Shown: piece by piece, positions 9,905-17,371 of the stretch
How the letters are laid out: each line of letters starts with the position of its first letter
Numbering within the stretch: position 1 is the first letter of the stretch
Assembly: GCF_902506505.1 (NCBI RefSeq)
Contig: NZ_LR733406.1
Coordinates: forward strand, 3,411,732-3,475,731
DNA from: Pseudomonas sp. 8AS
Lineage (GTDB): Bacteria > Pseudomonadota > Gammaproteobacteria > Pseudomonadales > Pseudomonadaceae
Reading direction: 5' to 3'
DNA length: 64,000 nucleotides
Notes under the pieces: model-generated
What the model saw: only the letters and a program-made list of their open reading frames with translations
Databases searched by the model: none
Told to the model about the DNA's origin: nothing
Made by a program: the position numbers and the translations under genes

Positions 9905-10306
9905 TCAGGGCTCCATCAGCCCCTGGTAGCACACCGGCGAACTGGCCGGGCCGCGGCGCTCCAGTTCCTCCTCGAGAAACTCGGCCAGCACCCGGGCGTT
10001 GTTCTGCTGCACCTCGCGGGCGGCGAACAGCAGGGTCAGGGTGCCCTGCTCGGCCGCCGCGAGCAGGCCTTGCCAGTGCTCGGGGTGGGCGGCCAGCTCG
10101 CCACGGTAGAGCAGGCGGAACTCGGCGAAACGCGCCGGCTCGTGGCAGAAGGTCTGGCGCAGTTCGGCCGAAGGCGCCACCTCGCGCAGCCAGGCGCTCA
10201 GGGCCAGGGCGTCCTTGCGGCAGCCGCGCGGCCACAGGCGGTCGACCAGCACGCGCTGGCCATCGCCGGCCTCGACCGGCTCATACACGCGCTTGCACTG
10301 GATCAT
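9905..10306 (-). CDS. DUF488 family protein (YeaO-like)
   Basis: A 133-residue soluble protein starting MIQCKRVYEPVEAGDGQRVL, with the family motif VDRLWPRGCRKDAL and a C-terminal TLLFAAREVQQNNARVLAEFLEEEL. A GAGGAG site precedes the ATG. DUF488/YeaO proteins are small conserved proteins of uncertain function. It is 17 bp downstream of the DUF5629-like gene, so probably co-transcribed. Confidence 0.8.
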   Translation of the reverse strand: MIQCKRVYEPVEAGDGQRVLVDRLWPRGCRKDALALSAWLREVAPSAELRQTFCHEPARFAEFRLLYRGELAAHPEHWQGLLAAAEQGTLTLLFAAREVQQNNARVLAEFLEEELERRGPASSPVCYQGLMEP

Positions 10307-10323
10307 GCGCGCCCTCCTCGGTT

Positions 10324-10641
10324 TCAGTCGGCCGGGGTCTCGTCGTTGGCGGCGGGCTCGTCCTCGCCGTCGTCATCATTGCTGGCGGTGATCCCACTGA
10401 GGATCACCAGCTCGTGCTGGCCATCAGCACCCTCGATGCGCCAGCAATCAGTGGCAGCATCGTGGCTCGCAGCAGCCAGGGCGGCGGCGGCGAACACCCA
10501 GACCCGCCGTTCGCGGCCATCCATGCACTCCACGCGCAGCTGCGCCGGCGCTTCGCTCAGTTCGAACTGCCAGGCATGCAGGCCGTCGATCAGCAGCATG
10601 TCGGCATCTTGCAGTTGGGTCAGCAGGTTGGGCGTGGTCAT
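10324..10641 (-). CDS. DUF5629-like small conserved protein
   Basis: A 105-residue acidic protein, MTTPNLLTQLQDADMLLIDG, then LHAWQFEL and MDGRERRVWVFAAAALAAA, ending in a very acidic tail. It resembles a Pseudomonas family I recall as DUF5629; function unknown. The open frame continues upstream to 11787, but that part is antisense-like shadow of the kinase gene and the ATG at 10641 is the plausible start. Same strand as the histidine kinase, 56 bp away. Confidence 0.65.
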   Translation of the reverse strand: MTTPNLLTQLQDADMLLIDGLHAWQFELSEAPAQLRVECMDGRERRVWVFAAAALAAASHDAATDCWRIEGADGQHELVILSGITASNDDDGEDEPAANDETPAD

Positions 10642-10697
10642 CGGGCAGTCACCGGCAGGAAAAGCGCCATGATAAGCCATGGCGCCGGTTTGCGGCC

Positions 10698-12068
10698 CTA
10701 GGCCGGCGAGTGGCGCGGCAGTTCCAGGCGCGCCTGCAGGCCGCCCTGGGGCAGGTTGCTCAGGCGGATGCTGCCGCCCAGGCGCGAGGCGATCATCTGC
10801 ACGATGGCCAGGCCGAGCCCGGCGCCCTGGCTGTTGTCGCGGCTGTAGAAGCGTTCGAACACCTGCTCCAGCTGATCCTGGGCGATGCCCGGGCCCTGGT
10901 CTTCGACGCTGAGGAACAGGCTGTCGGCGTCGCCATTCAGCAGCACCCGCAGCTGGCCATGGGCCGGCGAGAAGTTCACCGCATTGGTCAGCAGGTTCTG
11001 CAGGGCGATGCCGATGGCCCCGGCGTCGGCGGCCAGCCGGTAGTCGCCCTCGGCCACCTCCAGGGACAGCTCCAGGCCCTGCTTGAGCACCCAGGGGGTC
11101 AGCTCGGCCAGGGTCTCGCGGGTCACCGCCTGCAGGTCGATCACCGGCCACTCGCCCTTGGCCAGGGTCGGTTCGACCCGGGCCATGGTCAGCAGCTGGT
11201 TGACCACCCGGGTGGCGCGGTCGATGCCACCGATCAGGAAGCCCAGCGACTCGCTGCGCTGGGCCTCGTCGCCGGCCTGCATGGCGTTCTGCACGTGGAT
11301 GCGCAGCACCGCCAGCGGCGTGCGCATCTCGTGGGCGGCGTCGGCGATGAAGCGCCGCTCGCGCTCCAGCACCTGGTCGATCTGGAACAGCAGGCGGTTG
11401 AGCGCCGCCTGCATCGGTTCCAGTTCCTTGGGCAGCGGGTCCAGCTGCAGCGGCTCGAGGGCATCCGGATGGCGCGCGCGAATGACCCGCGCCATGTTCT
11501 GCAGCGGCTGCATGCCCCAGCCGATCGCCCACCAGATCAGCGCGGCGAGCACCACGATGCCGATGAAGTTGGGCATCAGGGTGTGGCGCACGATGCTGGT
11601 CACCAGCTCCTGGCGCACGTCGTCGCGCTCGCCGATCCAGATCAGCAGCCCCTGTTCCTCGTCGGCCAGGGCAAAGCCGCGCCACTGGTGCGGGCCCAGG
11701 TCGACGTCGGCAAAGCCCTGGCGCGGCGGCGTGCCCAGCTGCGGGGCGCTGGCGGTACGCACCAGCACCTCGCCGGCGCGGTTCCACACCTGGAAGGCCA
11801 GCTTGCTCTCGTACGGGTGGCCCGCCTTGCGCTGGCCGGCCTGGCCCAGGGCGCTGTTGAAGGCGGTATACAGCGCGCCGCGCTTGTCGCTCTCCAGGGG
11901 CATGCGCATCACCCCCTGCAACAGGCGCGCGGTATGCACCAGCTGGGCGTCGTAGACCTCCTCGACTTCATGGGAGCTGTCCCAGTAGTTGAACAGCGAG
12001 ATCAGCGCGGTGCCCAGCAGCATCAGGCTGAGCACCAGGAACAGGATGCGCCGGCGGATCGAGATCAT
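10698..12068 (-). CDS. Two-component sensor histidine kinase, QseC/PmrB type
   Basis: A 456-residue membrane kinase. TM1 is about 8-27, a periplasmic domain about 28-160, TM2 about 165-185, then HAMP. The phosphoacceptor is H246 in FIADAAHEMRTPLAVL. ATP-binding motifs are QNLLTNAVNFSP (N362), EDQGPGI (G1) and GAGLGLAIV (G2). It overlaps the regulator gene by four bases (ATGA), as cognate pairs do. The pair lies directly downstream of, and on the same strand as, the five-gene operon at 12880-17150, so it may sense conditions for that operon. The ligand is unknown. Confidence 0.93.
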   Translation of the reverse strand: MISIRRRILFLVLSLMLLGTALISLFNYWDSSHEVEEVYDAQLVHTARLLQGVMRMPLESDKRGALYTAFNSALGQAGQRKAGHPYESKLAFQVWNRAGEVLVRTASAPQLGTPPRQGFADVDLGPHQWRGFALADEEQGLLIWIGERDDVRQELVTSIVRHTLMPNFIGIVVLAALIWWAIGWGMQPLQNMARVIRARHPDALEPLQLDPLPKELEPMQAALNRLLFQIDQVLERERRFIADAAHEMRTPLAVLRIHVQNAMQAGDEAQRSESLGFLIGGIDRATRVVNQLLTMARVEPTLAKGEWPVIDLQAVTRETLAELTPWVLKQGLELSLEVAEGDYRLAADAGAIGIALQNLLTNAVNFSPAHGQLRVLLNGDADSLFLSVEDQGPGIAQDQLEQVFERFYSRDNSQGAGLGLAIVQMIASRLGGSIRLSNLPQGGLQARLELPRHSPA

Positions 12069-12727
12069 GGCTGCTCTTCCACCAGGTAGCCGACCCCGCG
12101 CACGGTGCGGATCAGGTTGTTGAACAGCTTCTTGCGCAGGTGGTGGATGTGCACTTCCAGGGTGTTGCTCTCGGCCTCCTCGTCCCAGCCGTAGAGCGAC
12201 TGGGCCAGGCGCTCGCGGGTCAGCACCTTGCCCGGCTGCGACAGCAATTCGTGCAGCAGCAGGTATTCCTTGGGCGTCATCGGCACGGCCTTGCCCAGGT
12301 AGGAAACCTGCTGGGTGGAGGGGTCGAGGCTGACCCCGGCGTGTTCGATGCGCAGCTCGGCACGCCCGGCGCTGCGGCGCAGCAAGGCACGCAGGCGGGC
12401 CTTGAGCTCGTCGAGGTCGAAGGGCTTGATCAGGTAGTCGTCGGCGCCGGCGTCCAGCCCGGCGATGCGGTCCTCGGTGGCGTCGCGCGCCGTGAGGATC
12501 AGCACCGGCAGGGCCGAGCCGCTCTTGCGCAGCTGCTGCAGCACCTGGATGCCGCCGAGGCGCGGCAGGCCGAGGTCGAGCACCAGCAGGTCGAAGTCTT
12601 CGCTGAGCAGGGCGTGCGCCGCGCTGGCGCCGTCCTGCAGCCAATCCACGGTGTAGCCCTCCTGGCGCAAGGCCAGGCGCAGGCCCTCGCCGAGGGCCGG
12701 TTCATCCTCGACCAACAATAACCGCAT
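12065..12727 (-). CDS. Response regulator, OmpR/PhoB family, QseB/PmrA-like
   Basis: A 220-residue regulator. The receiver has acidic E8/D9, phosphoacceptor D51 (VLDLGLPR), T79 and K101 (LIKPFD). The winged-helix effector is about 125-218, with the recognition region SNTLEVHIHHLRKKL and VRGVGYLV. It is most like QseB/PmrA. PmrA-family regulators bind direct repeats of the YTTAAK-N5-YTTAAK form, and one such site lies upstream of the operon at 17150. Confidence 0.93.
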   Translation of the reverse strand: MRLLLVEDEPALGEGLRLALRQEGYTVDWLQDGASAAHALLSEDFDLLVLDLGLPRLGGIQVLQQLRKSGSALPVLILTARDATEDRIAGLDAGADDYLIKPFDLDELKARLRALLRRSAGRAELRIEHAGVSLDPSTQQVSYLGKAVPMTPKEYLLLHELLSQPGKVLTRERLAQSLYGWDEEAESNTLEVHIHHLRKKLFNNLIRTVRGVGYLVEEQP

Positions 12728-12766
12728 GCTGTGCCCTTAGTTCAGTTCTTCTTTAAAACGCAGCGC

Positions 12767-12833
12767 CTGTAGGAGCCAGCTTGCTGGCGATGCTTTTCGC
12801 TGTGCTCTGGATCGCCAGCAAGCTGGCTCCTAC
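12767..12833. repeat. REP-type palindrome (copy 2)
   Basis: CTGTAGGAGCCAGCTTGCTGG and its exact reverse complement CCAGCAAGCTGGCTCCTAC are separated by about 27 bases. Same family as 691-759. It separates the five-gene operon from the downstream two-component genes and could stabilise the 3' end of the operon mRNA. Confidence 0.85.
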
Positions 12834-12879
12834 CTAGAGCTATGGCTCCGTGCAACCCATGACGGGGGCATGGCCTTCT

Positions 12880-13524
12880 TTATTTAAGTTCTTCTTCCAC
12901 GCTCTTGAGCAGGCTGTCGATCTCGCCCTGCCGGCCCTGGTCGGCCAGCTCGCGCCCCGGACGGGCCGGTGCCTGCTTGGCCTTGAGCAGCGCCTCACGA
13001 GCTTCGGCGAATTTGTCCTGGCGGTAAAGGTAGTCGCCCCAGAAATACAGGCTGTCGATGCCGTTGGGGTTGAGCTTGAGCGCCTGCTGCAGCAGTTGCT
13101 CGGCCTTTTCCTCATCGCCGAAACCGACCGGCCAGCCCGGTACCCGCGCATACAGGGTGCCCAGGCTGGTGTAGGCCGAGCCTTGCAGGGCGGTCGGGTC
13201 GAGTTGGATGGATTTTTCCAGGGAGTCGCGCGCGCTCTTGGCCTTGCCCAGCGCCCCCAGGCCGCCCTGGGCGCCGGCCCAGCTGCTGGTGACGATGCCG
13301 TGCCAGACCCAGGCCTCGGCGGCCTGCGGCTGCTCGCGGGTGAAGGCGGTGGTTTGCGCCGCCAGCTGCTCGAAGGCCTTTTCCTTCTGCGCGTCCGGCG
13401 TCTGGTACTGGATCTCGGCCCAGCGCGTCTGTACCTGCTTGAGGCGCTGGCTGCCGGCCTCATCCAGGGCCCAGGCCGGCACGCTGAGGCACAGGCTCAG
13501 GCATACGAGGAGAAACTTGTTCAT
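12880..13524 (-). CDS. Exported TPR-repeat protein, last gene of the haemolysin-like/HDO operon
   Basis: A 214-residue protein with a Sec signal peptide (MNKFLLVCLSLCLSVPAWA, cleavage about 19/20). Helical repeats follow, with TPR-like spacing around GALGKAKSARDSLEKSIQLD, AEQLLQQALKLNPNG and LYFWGDYLYRQDKFAEAREA. Probably periplasmic, possibly a scaffold for an exported product. The ATG overlaps the SDR stop by four bases, which ties it to the operon. The exact family is not recognised. Confidence 0.8.
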   Translation of the reverse strand: MNKFLLVCLSLCLSVPAWALDEAGSQRLKQVQTRWAEIQYQTPDAQKEKAFEQLAAQTTAFTREQPQAAEAWVWHGIVTSSWAGAQGGLGALGKAKSARDSLEKSIQLDPTALQGSAYTSLGTLYARVPGWPVGFGDEEKAEQLLQQALKLNPNGIDSLYFWGDYLYRQDKFAEAREALLKAKQAPARPGRELADQGRQGEIDSLLKSVEEELK

Positions 13525-14330
13525 CGGGTGGTTTCCTTGTCTGGAGTGTGGGCACTGAAATGACGGATCAGCGGCAACTGCTTGCGCAGCGCGCGGTCGA
13601 CCAGCCCCGGCAGCATGCCGTTGAGACGCACGAAGAACTTCTCCGGCCAGCCGAGGTAAATCTCATTGAGGTTCTTCTCGATGGCGGCCATCACCGCTCC
13701 GGCCACCTGTTCGGGCGAGTCGGTGGCGGCCTTGAGCGCCTCGTTGAGCGCCATCGCCGCCGAGCTGTTCATGCTGGTGCGGGTGGCGCGCGGCGCGACG
13801 TAGAGCACGCCGACACTGGTATCGGCCAGCTCGCGGCGCAGCGCCTCGGAGAAGCCGCGCAGGGCGAACTTGCTGGCACAGTAGGTGGCGTAGCCCGGGT
13901 AGCCGATCGAGCCGTAGATGGAGCCGACGTTGACCACCAGCGCGTGGCGCTGCTGGCGCAGGATCGGCAACAGGGCGCGGGTCAGCTGCAGGGTGGCGAC
14001 CACGTTGAGCTCGAACATATCGGCAATTTGCTGCTCTTCCAGCTGTTCGAGCAGGGCGAAGCGATTGGTCCCGGCGGCATTGATCAGCAGGTTGAGCCCG
14101 CCCATGGCGCGCGCCGCCTCGATCACCGCCTGGCGCCCGGCCGTGGTGGTCAGGTCCGCGGCCAGGCTGCGCACCTGCTTGGGATAGCGCTGCTGCAGGG
14201 CCTCCAGGCCCTGCACATGGCGCGACACCGCCAGCAGCTGGGCTCCGCCGGCACACAGCTGCTCGGCCAGGGCCAGGCCGATGCCGCCGCTGGCCCCGGT
14301 GAGCAGCGCGCGGCACTCAGGCAGCCGCAT
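13521..14330 (-). CDS. Short-chain dehydrogenase/reductase in the HDO operon
   Basis: A 269-residue classical SDR. It has cofactor motif TGASGGIG (about 12-19), NAAGT, the catalytic serine in VGSIYGSIG and YATYCASKFAL carrying the YxxxK pair. The C-terminus is extended with a basic segment (RALRKQLPLIRHF) that might touch membrane. It overlaps the oxidase gene by 14 bases and the TPR gene by four. It likely performs an NAD(P)H redox step on an acyl intermediate; substrate unknown. Confidence 0.9.
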   Translation of the reverse strand: MRLPECRALLTGASGGIGLALAEQLCAGGAQLLAVSRHVQGLEALQQRYPKQVRSLAADLTTTAGRQAVIEAARAMGGLNLLINAAGTNRFALLEQLEEQQIADMFELNVVATLQLTRALLPILRQQRHALVVNVGSIYGSIGYPGYATYCASKFALRGFSEALRRELADTSVGVLYVAPRATRTSMNSSAAMALNEALKAATDSPEQVAGAVMAAIEKNLNEIYLGWPEKFFVRLNGMLPGLVDRALRKQLPLIRHFSAHTPDKETTR

Positions 14331-14991
14331 GCTGCACCTCGTTGCTGCGCGGCAGGCCGCGGAACATCTCGGTGTACAGGCGATAGACCACCTTGCTGGC
14401 GTGGATCACCGCGGCCTGGTCTTCCTCGTTGTCCAGGCGGTCCATCAGGCCGCGGTAGGTCTGCATGTGGCCGATGTCCAGGGCGCCGTGGGAGAACAGG
14501 TAGCTGAAGGCTTCCTTGGGCAGGCCCAGGCGCTCCTGGATGGTGCCGGCCGCCTGGCTGGCCAGGGCGATGCTGGTGCCTTCGAGCACGTTGACCATGC
14601 CGAACAGCCCGACCGGGTTGCCGCGGGCGATGGTGTCGTAGAGGAAGCTGACCATCAGCTCGATGGCCTGGCTCGGCTGGCCGTCACGCACGGCGTCGCG
14701 GTCGCCACCGCAGGCGGCGATGTCGCCCAAGATCCACTGCTCGTGGCCGTACTCCTCCTCGATGTACTCGCACACGGCCTGGCGCAGCCATTCCAGGCGG
14801 GCCGGCAGGCGCGCGCCACTGGCCATCAGCAGCGGCACGGTGTGGCGCACGTGGTAGTAGGCCTGGGTCAGGAAGGCGATGTAGCTGTCCAGGCTGACCT
14901 TGCCGGCCAGGGCGTCCTGGATCACCGGCACGCTGAACAGGGTTTCACGTTCAGTGGCGGTGGCGGCTTGCAGTTGGTCGAAGAAACTCAT
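14317..14991 (-). CDS. Haem-oxygenase-like diiron oxidase (HDO/TenA-like fold)
   Basis: A 224-residue all-alpha protein of the iron-containing redox enzyme group. Ligand candidates are E80 and H83 (EEYGHEQWI), E137 (NVLEGTS), and H168, D172, H175 (SHGALDIGH). The H-x3-D-x2-H spacing and a His-to-Glu gap of about 54 residues match the known HDO pattern (SznF, CADD, UndA group), enzymes that use a diiron centre to oxidise fatty acids or amines. GAGG lies upstream of the ATG at a workable distance. Downstream of the acyl-activating enzyme, it probably oxidises an activated acyl or amino substrate. The actual reaction is not known. Confidence 0.85.
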   Translation of the reverse strand: MSFFDQLQAATATERETLFSVPVIQDALAGKVSLDSYIAFLTQAYYHVRHTVPLLMASGARLPARLEWLRQAVCEYIEEEYGHEQWILGDIAACGGDRDAVRDGQPSQAIELMVSFLYDTIARGNPVGLFGMVNVLEGTSIALASQAAGTIQERLGLPKEAFSYLFSHGALDIGHMQTYRGLMDRLDNEEDQAAVIHASKVVYRLYTEMFRGLPRSNEVQHAAA

Positions 14992-15001
14992 GGGAAATAC
15001 C

Positions 15002-16483
15002 TCAGGCACTGACAGATGAAGAAAGGGATGGGCAAAGCTGTTCGCGGTAGCGGGCCAGGATGGCCTCGCGGCGCTGCCGGCCATTGGCCGTGAGCAGGCC
15101 GTTGTCCGGGGTGAAGGGTTCGGCCAGGCGCAGCCAGTGGTGCACCCGGGCGTAATCGGGCAGACCGGCGTTGGCCTCGTCCACCGCCGCCTGCAGCAGC
15201 GCATCGCTGCAGGCCGGGTCGCGCGGCCAGAGCAGCGCGACGTTCTGGCTCATGCCCTCGCCGTAGACGAAGGCCTGGGCGATGCCGGCGCGCTGGGTCA
15301 GCTCGGCCTCGACCCAGTCCGGGTTGACGTTGCGGCCGAAGCTGGTAACGAACTGGTGCTTCTTGCGCCCGCGCAGCTGCAGGTAGCCATCGGCATCGAA
15401 CGCGCCGATATCGCCGGTCGGCCACCACTGGCCGGTAAACGCCGGCTCGCCCAGGTAACCGAGCAGGGTCGTGCCCTTGACCAGCACTTCGCCGTCGTCG
15501 CCCAGGCGCACCTGCACATGCGGCAACGGCCGGCCGACGGTGCCGGGGCGGTTGGCCTCGGGACGATTGAGGCAGACCACCGACGCGCATTCGGACAGGC
15601 CGTAGCCCTCGAATACCGGCAGGCCGACCTTGGCCGCACGGGCCAGCAGATCGGCCGAGACCCGCGCCCCGCCGACCGCGACGAAGCGCAGGCCGGCGGC
15701 CGGGAAGGCACCGCGCTCGACCGCCACGACCAGGCCGAGCAGCAGCTGCGGCACCAGGATCATGCTCTGCGTCTGGCGTGCCGCCATCATGCCGAACAGG
15801 CGCGGCCAGTCGACCCCGGTGGCGCCACTGATGCCCAGCTGGCGCTGCGACGGCACGCTGAGCGTGGCGCCGGCCAGCAGGGCGGCGTAGAGGCCTAGGT
15901 TCTCCAGCAGCACCGCCAGGGGCAGCACGGCCAGGTAATGCTGGGGCGCGCTGGAGCGGCTGGCCTGCTCCAGTTCGCGCACCACCCGCAGCAGTGCCGC
16001 GGCGCTCAGGCACACGCCTTTCGGGGCGCCGGTGGTGCCGGAGGTGTAGGTGATCTTCGCCGTGCCGGCCGGCAGCGCCAGGCCATGCACCGGCCGGGTG
16101 GCGCGCCAGAACTGCTGGTCACGCCGGTATCCCAGGGCCTCCAGCTCGGCACCCATGCCGGCATCGGCCAGCACCAGGCTGACCCCGCTCTGCTGCAGGC
16201 AGTGGGCGCGCTGGGCCGGGCTGAAGAACGGCGGCAGGATCACGCAGGCGATCCCGGCGAACAGCCCGGCCAGGTCCCAGAGCACGGCCTCGGGGCCGTT
16301 GTCCATGGCCAGGGCGAACACCTCGACGCCCTGCTCGCGCAGCAAGGCCTGGCGCTGCTGCACGTCGGCCAGCAGGCTCTGGTAGTCGATCTGCACGCTG
16401 TCGCCCCACAGGGCAATCTGCTGCGGGCGCTCACTGGCATGGCGAGTCAGCGCGTCGTGCAGGTGCTGCAATTCAGGCTGCAT
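15002..16483 (-). CDS. AMP-binding (acyl-adenylating) enzyme, acyl-CoA synthetase-like
   Basis: A 493-residue ANL-superfamily protein. It has core A3 TYTSGTTGAPKG (about 145-156), A5 YGLSECAS, A7 TGDIG, and the hinge/A8 region GRKKHQF...GRNVNPDWVE. In the A10 region (LLTANGRQRREAI, about 464-475) the usual catalytic lysine is arginine (R469). The protein is shorter than FadD. No carrier-protein domain is present. It overlaps the upstream haemolysin-like gene by 11 bases. It likely activates a fatty or other carboxylic acid for the next operon enzymes. Confidence 0.9.
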   Translation of the reverse strand: MQPELQHLHDALTRHASERPQQIALWGDSVQIDYQSLLADVQQRQALLREQGVEVFALAMDNGPEAVLWDLAGLFAGIACVILPPFFSPAQRAHCLQQSGVSLVLADAGMGAELEALGYRRDQQFWRATRPVHGLALPAGTAKITYTSGTTGAPKGVCLSAAALLRVVRELEQASRSSAPQHYLAVLPLAVLLENLGLYAALLAGATLSVPSQRQLGISGATGVDWPRLFGMMAARQTQSMILVPQLLLGLVVAVERGAFPAAGLRFVAVGGARVSADLLARAAKVGLPVFEGYGLSECASVVCLNRPEANRPGTVGRPLPHVQVRLGDDGEVLVKGTTLLGYLGEPAFTGQWWPTGDIGAFDADGYLQLRGRKKHQFVTSFGRNVNPDWVEAELTQRAGIAQAFVYGEGMSQNVALLWPRDPACSDALLQAAVDEANAGLPDYARVHHWLRLAEPFTPDNGLLTANGRQRREAILARYREQLCPSLSSSVSA

Positions 16484-17150
16484 GGCTGGCCTCCAGACAG
16501 GCCGCAGGAAAACCCAGGCGCGCCGGCACGCCCTGCTCCTGCAGACGCTGGTAGCCATAGCGGATATTGCCGGCGAACACCTGCGGGCGATGCACGTAGT
16601 AATCGCCCCAGGCATGCCGCTCATCGCCCAGGCGCAGCGGGTCGGCCTCGCACAGGCGCAGCGGCTCCAGGCCCAGGCGGCGGAAGCTGTTGATCAGGCC
16701 GGCGGCGCCGGTGAATACCACCCACTCCAGGCCGCGCTGGGCCAGCAGGCAGGTCATGGCGACGATGATCAGCCGCGCGCTGCCGGCGCTGCTGGCGGCC
16801 AGGTTGCCGACCTCGACTATGTCGGCGCGCGCCACCGGGCGCCCCTGCAGACGGCCGATCACCTGCTGCACCGGCTCCTCCAGGTACTGTTCGAGGAACA
16901 GCGGCTCCTGGGCGGCCAGGCGTGCCCCGGAGACGGCGGTCAAGGCGCCGTCCTGGCTATACAGGCCGAGCAGGTCGGGCATGAAGTGGGCGATCTCGGC
17001 GCCATGCGCCTCGCTGAAGCGCGCCTGGATAAACTGCTCCAGTGCCGCCCGCTCGACGGCCTCGGTACCGGCCAGGTCGAGGCTCATCGGCTGCTGCGGA
17101 TCGCTGCCAAAATGCAGGGGAAAGGGGATGTTCCAGTCGGTATTGCGCAT
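16473..17150 (-). CDS. Thermostable haemolysin family protein (GNAT-like fold)
   Basis: A 225-residue protein from the ATG at 17150, chosen because GGAGGGAG sits just upstream (an in-frame ATG at 17177 is less well placed). Features are SGARLAA, EQYLEEPVQQVIG, VEVGNLAASSAGSARL and VVFTGAAGLINSFRRLGL. These fit the T_hemolysin family named after a Vibrio heat-stable haemolysin, whose fold I recall as related to GNAT acyltransferases and AHL synthases. It is the first gene of the operon and may join the activated acyl group to an amine. Haemolytic activity cannot be inferred. Confidence 0.8.
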   Translation of the reverse strand: MRNTDWNIPFPLHFGSDPQQPMSLDLAGTEAVERAALEQFIQARFSEAHGAEIAHFMPDLLGLYSQDGALTAVSGARLAAQEPLFLEQYLEEPVQQVIGRLQGRPVARADIVEVGNLAASSAGSARLIIVAMTCLLAQRGLEWVVFTGAAGLINSFRRLGLEPLRLCEADPLRLGDERHAWGDYYVHRPQVFAGNIRYGYQRLQEQGVPARLGFPAACLEASHAA

Positions 17151-17184
17151 CGGGCTCCCTCCACGGGGCGAGTTCATGGAGGGA

Positions 17185-17217
17185 AGTATCGGCAGCCAGT
17201 CTTAATGAATCCTGAAG
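17185..17217 (-). promoter_or_regulatory. Predicted PmrA/QseB-type box and -10 element of the HDO operon
   Basis: In the direction of transcription, CTTCAG-GATTC-ATTAAG (17217-17201) is followed by ten bases and then GATACT (17190-17185). On the other strand the box reads CTTAAT-N5-CTGAAG, 11 of 12 matches to YTTAAK-N5-YTTAAK. A half-site pair ending ten bases before the -10 replaces the -35, the usual activator layout for the OmpR/PmrA family. Confidence 0.5.
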
Positions 17218-17297
17218 CTGGGCAAAGGCTGTTTACGATCTTTGCCAACCGCGCCAAATGAGGGGTTGGGCCACACGGATGTGGACTCGGACGTCCT

Positions 17298-17358
17298 CAG
17301 GGTGCGCCCTGCGCACCAGTGATCCTGTGCAGGGCTGTGGTGCGCACGGTGCACCCTT
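17298..17358. repeat. GTAGGGTGCGCC palindrome, copy 2 (diverged)
   Basis: Arms CAGGGTGCGCCCTGCGCACC and GGTGCGCACGGTGCACCCTT are separated by about 20 bases. It is the same family as 8034-8095, with a few substitutions, between the haemolysin-like operon and yceH. Confidence 0.75.
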
Positions 17359-17371
17359 GGAAATCCTACGG

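Noticed and set aside
10710..12089. Plus-strand 459-codon frame
   Set aside because: Antisense to the histidine kinase; repetitive His/Gln/Ala content.
12065..12727. Calling the two-component pair pmrAB or qseBC
   Set aside because: The similarity is at family level only; no pmr or arn gene is nearby, so no symbol is given.
15002..17150. AHL synthase (luxI) in the haemolysin operon
   Set aside because: The GNAT-like resemblance is only at fold level; the LuxI-conserved Arg/Phe/Trp/Glu pattern is not present.
16473..17177. Upstream start for the haemolysin-like protein
   Set aside because: The ATG at 17150 has a much stronger ribosome-binding site (GGAGGGAG); the extension MNSPRGGSP is not needed.
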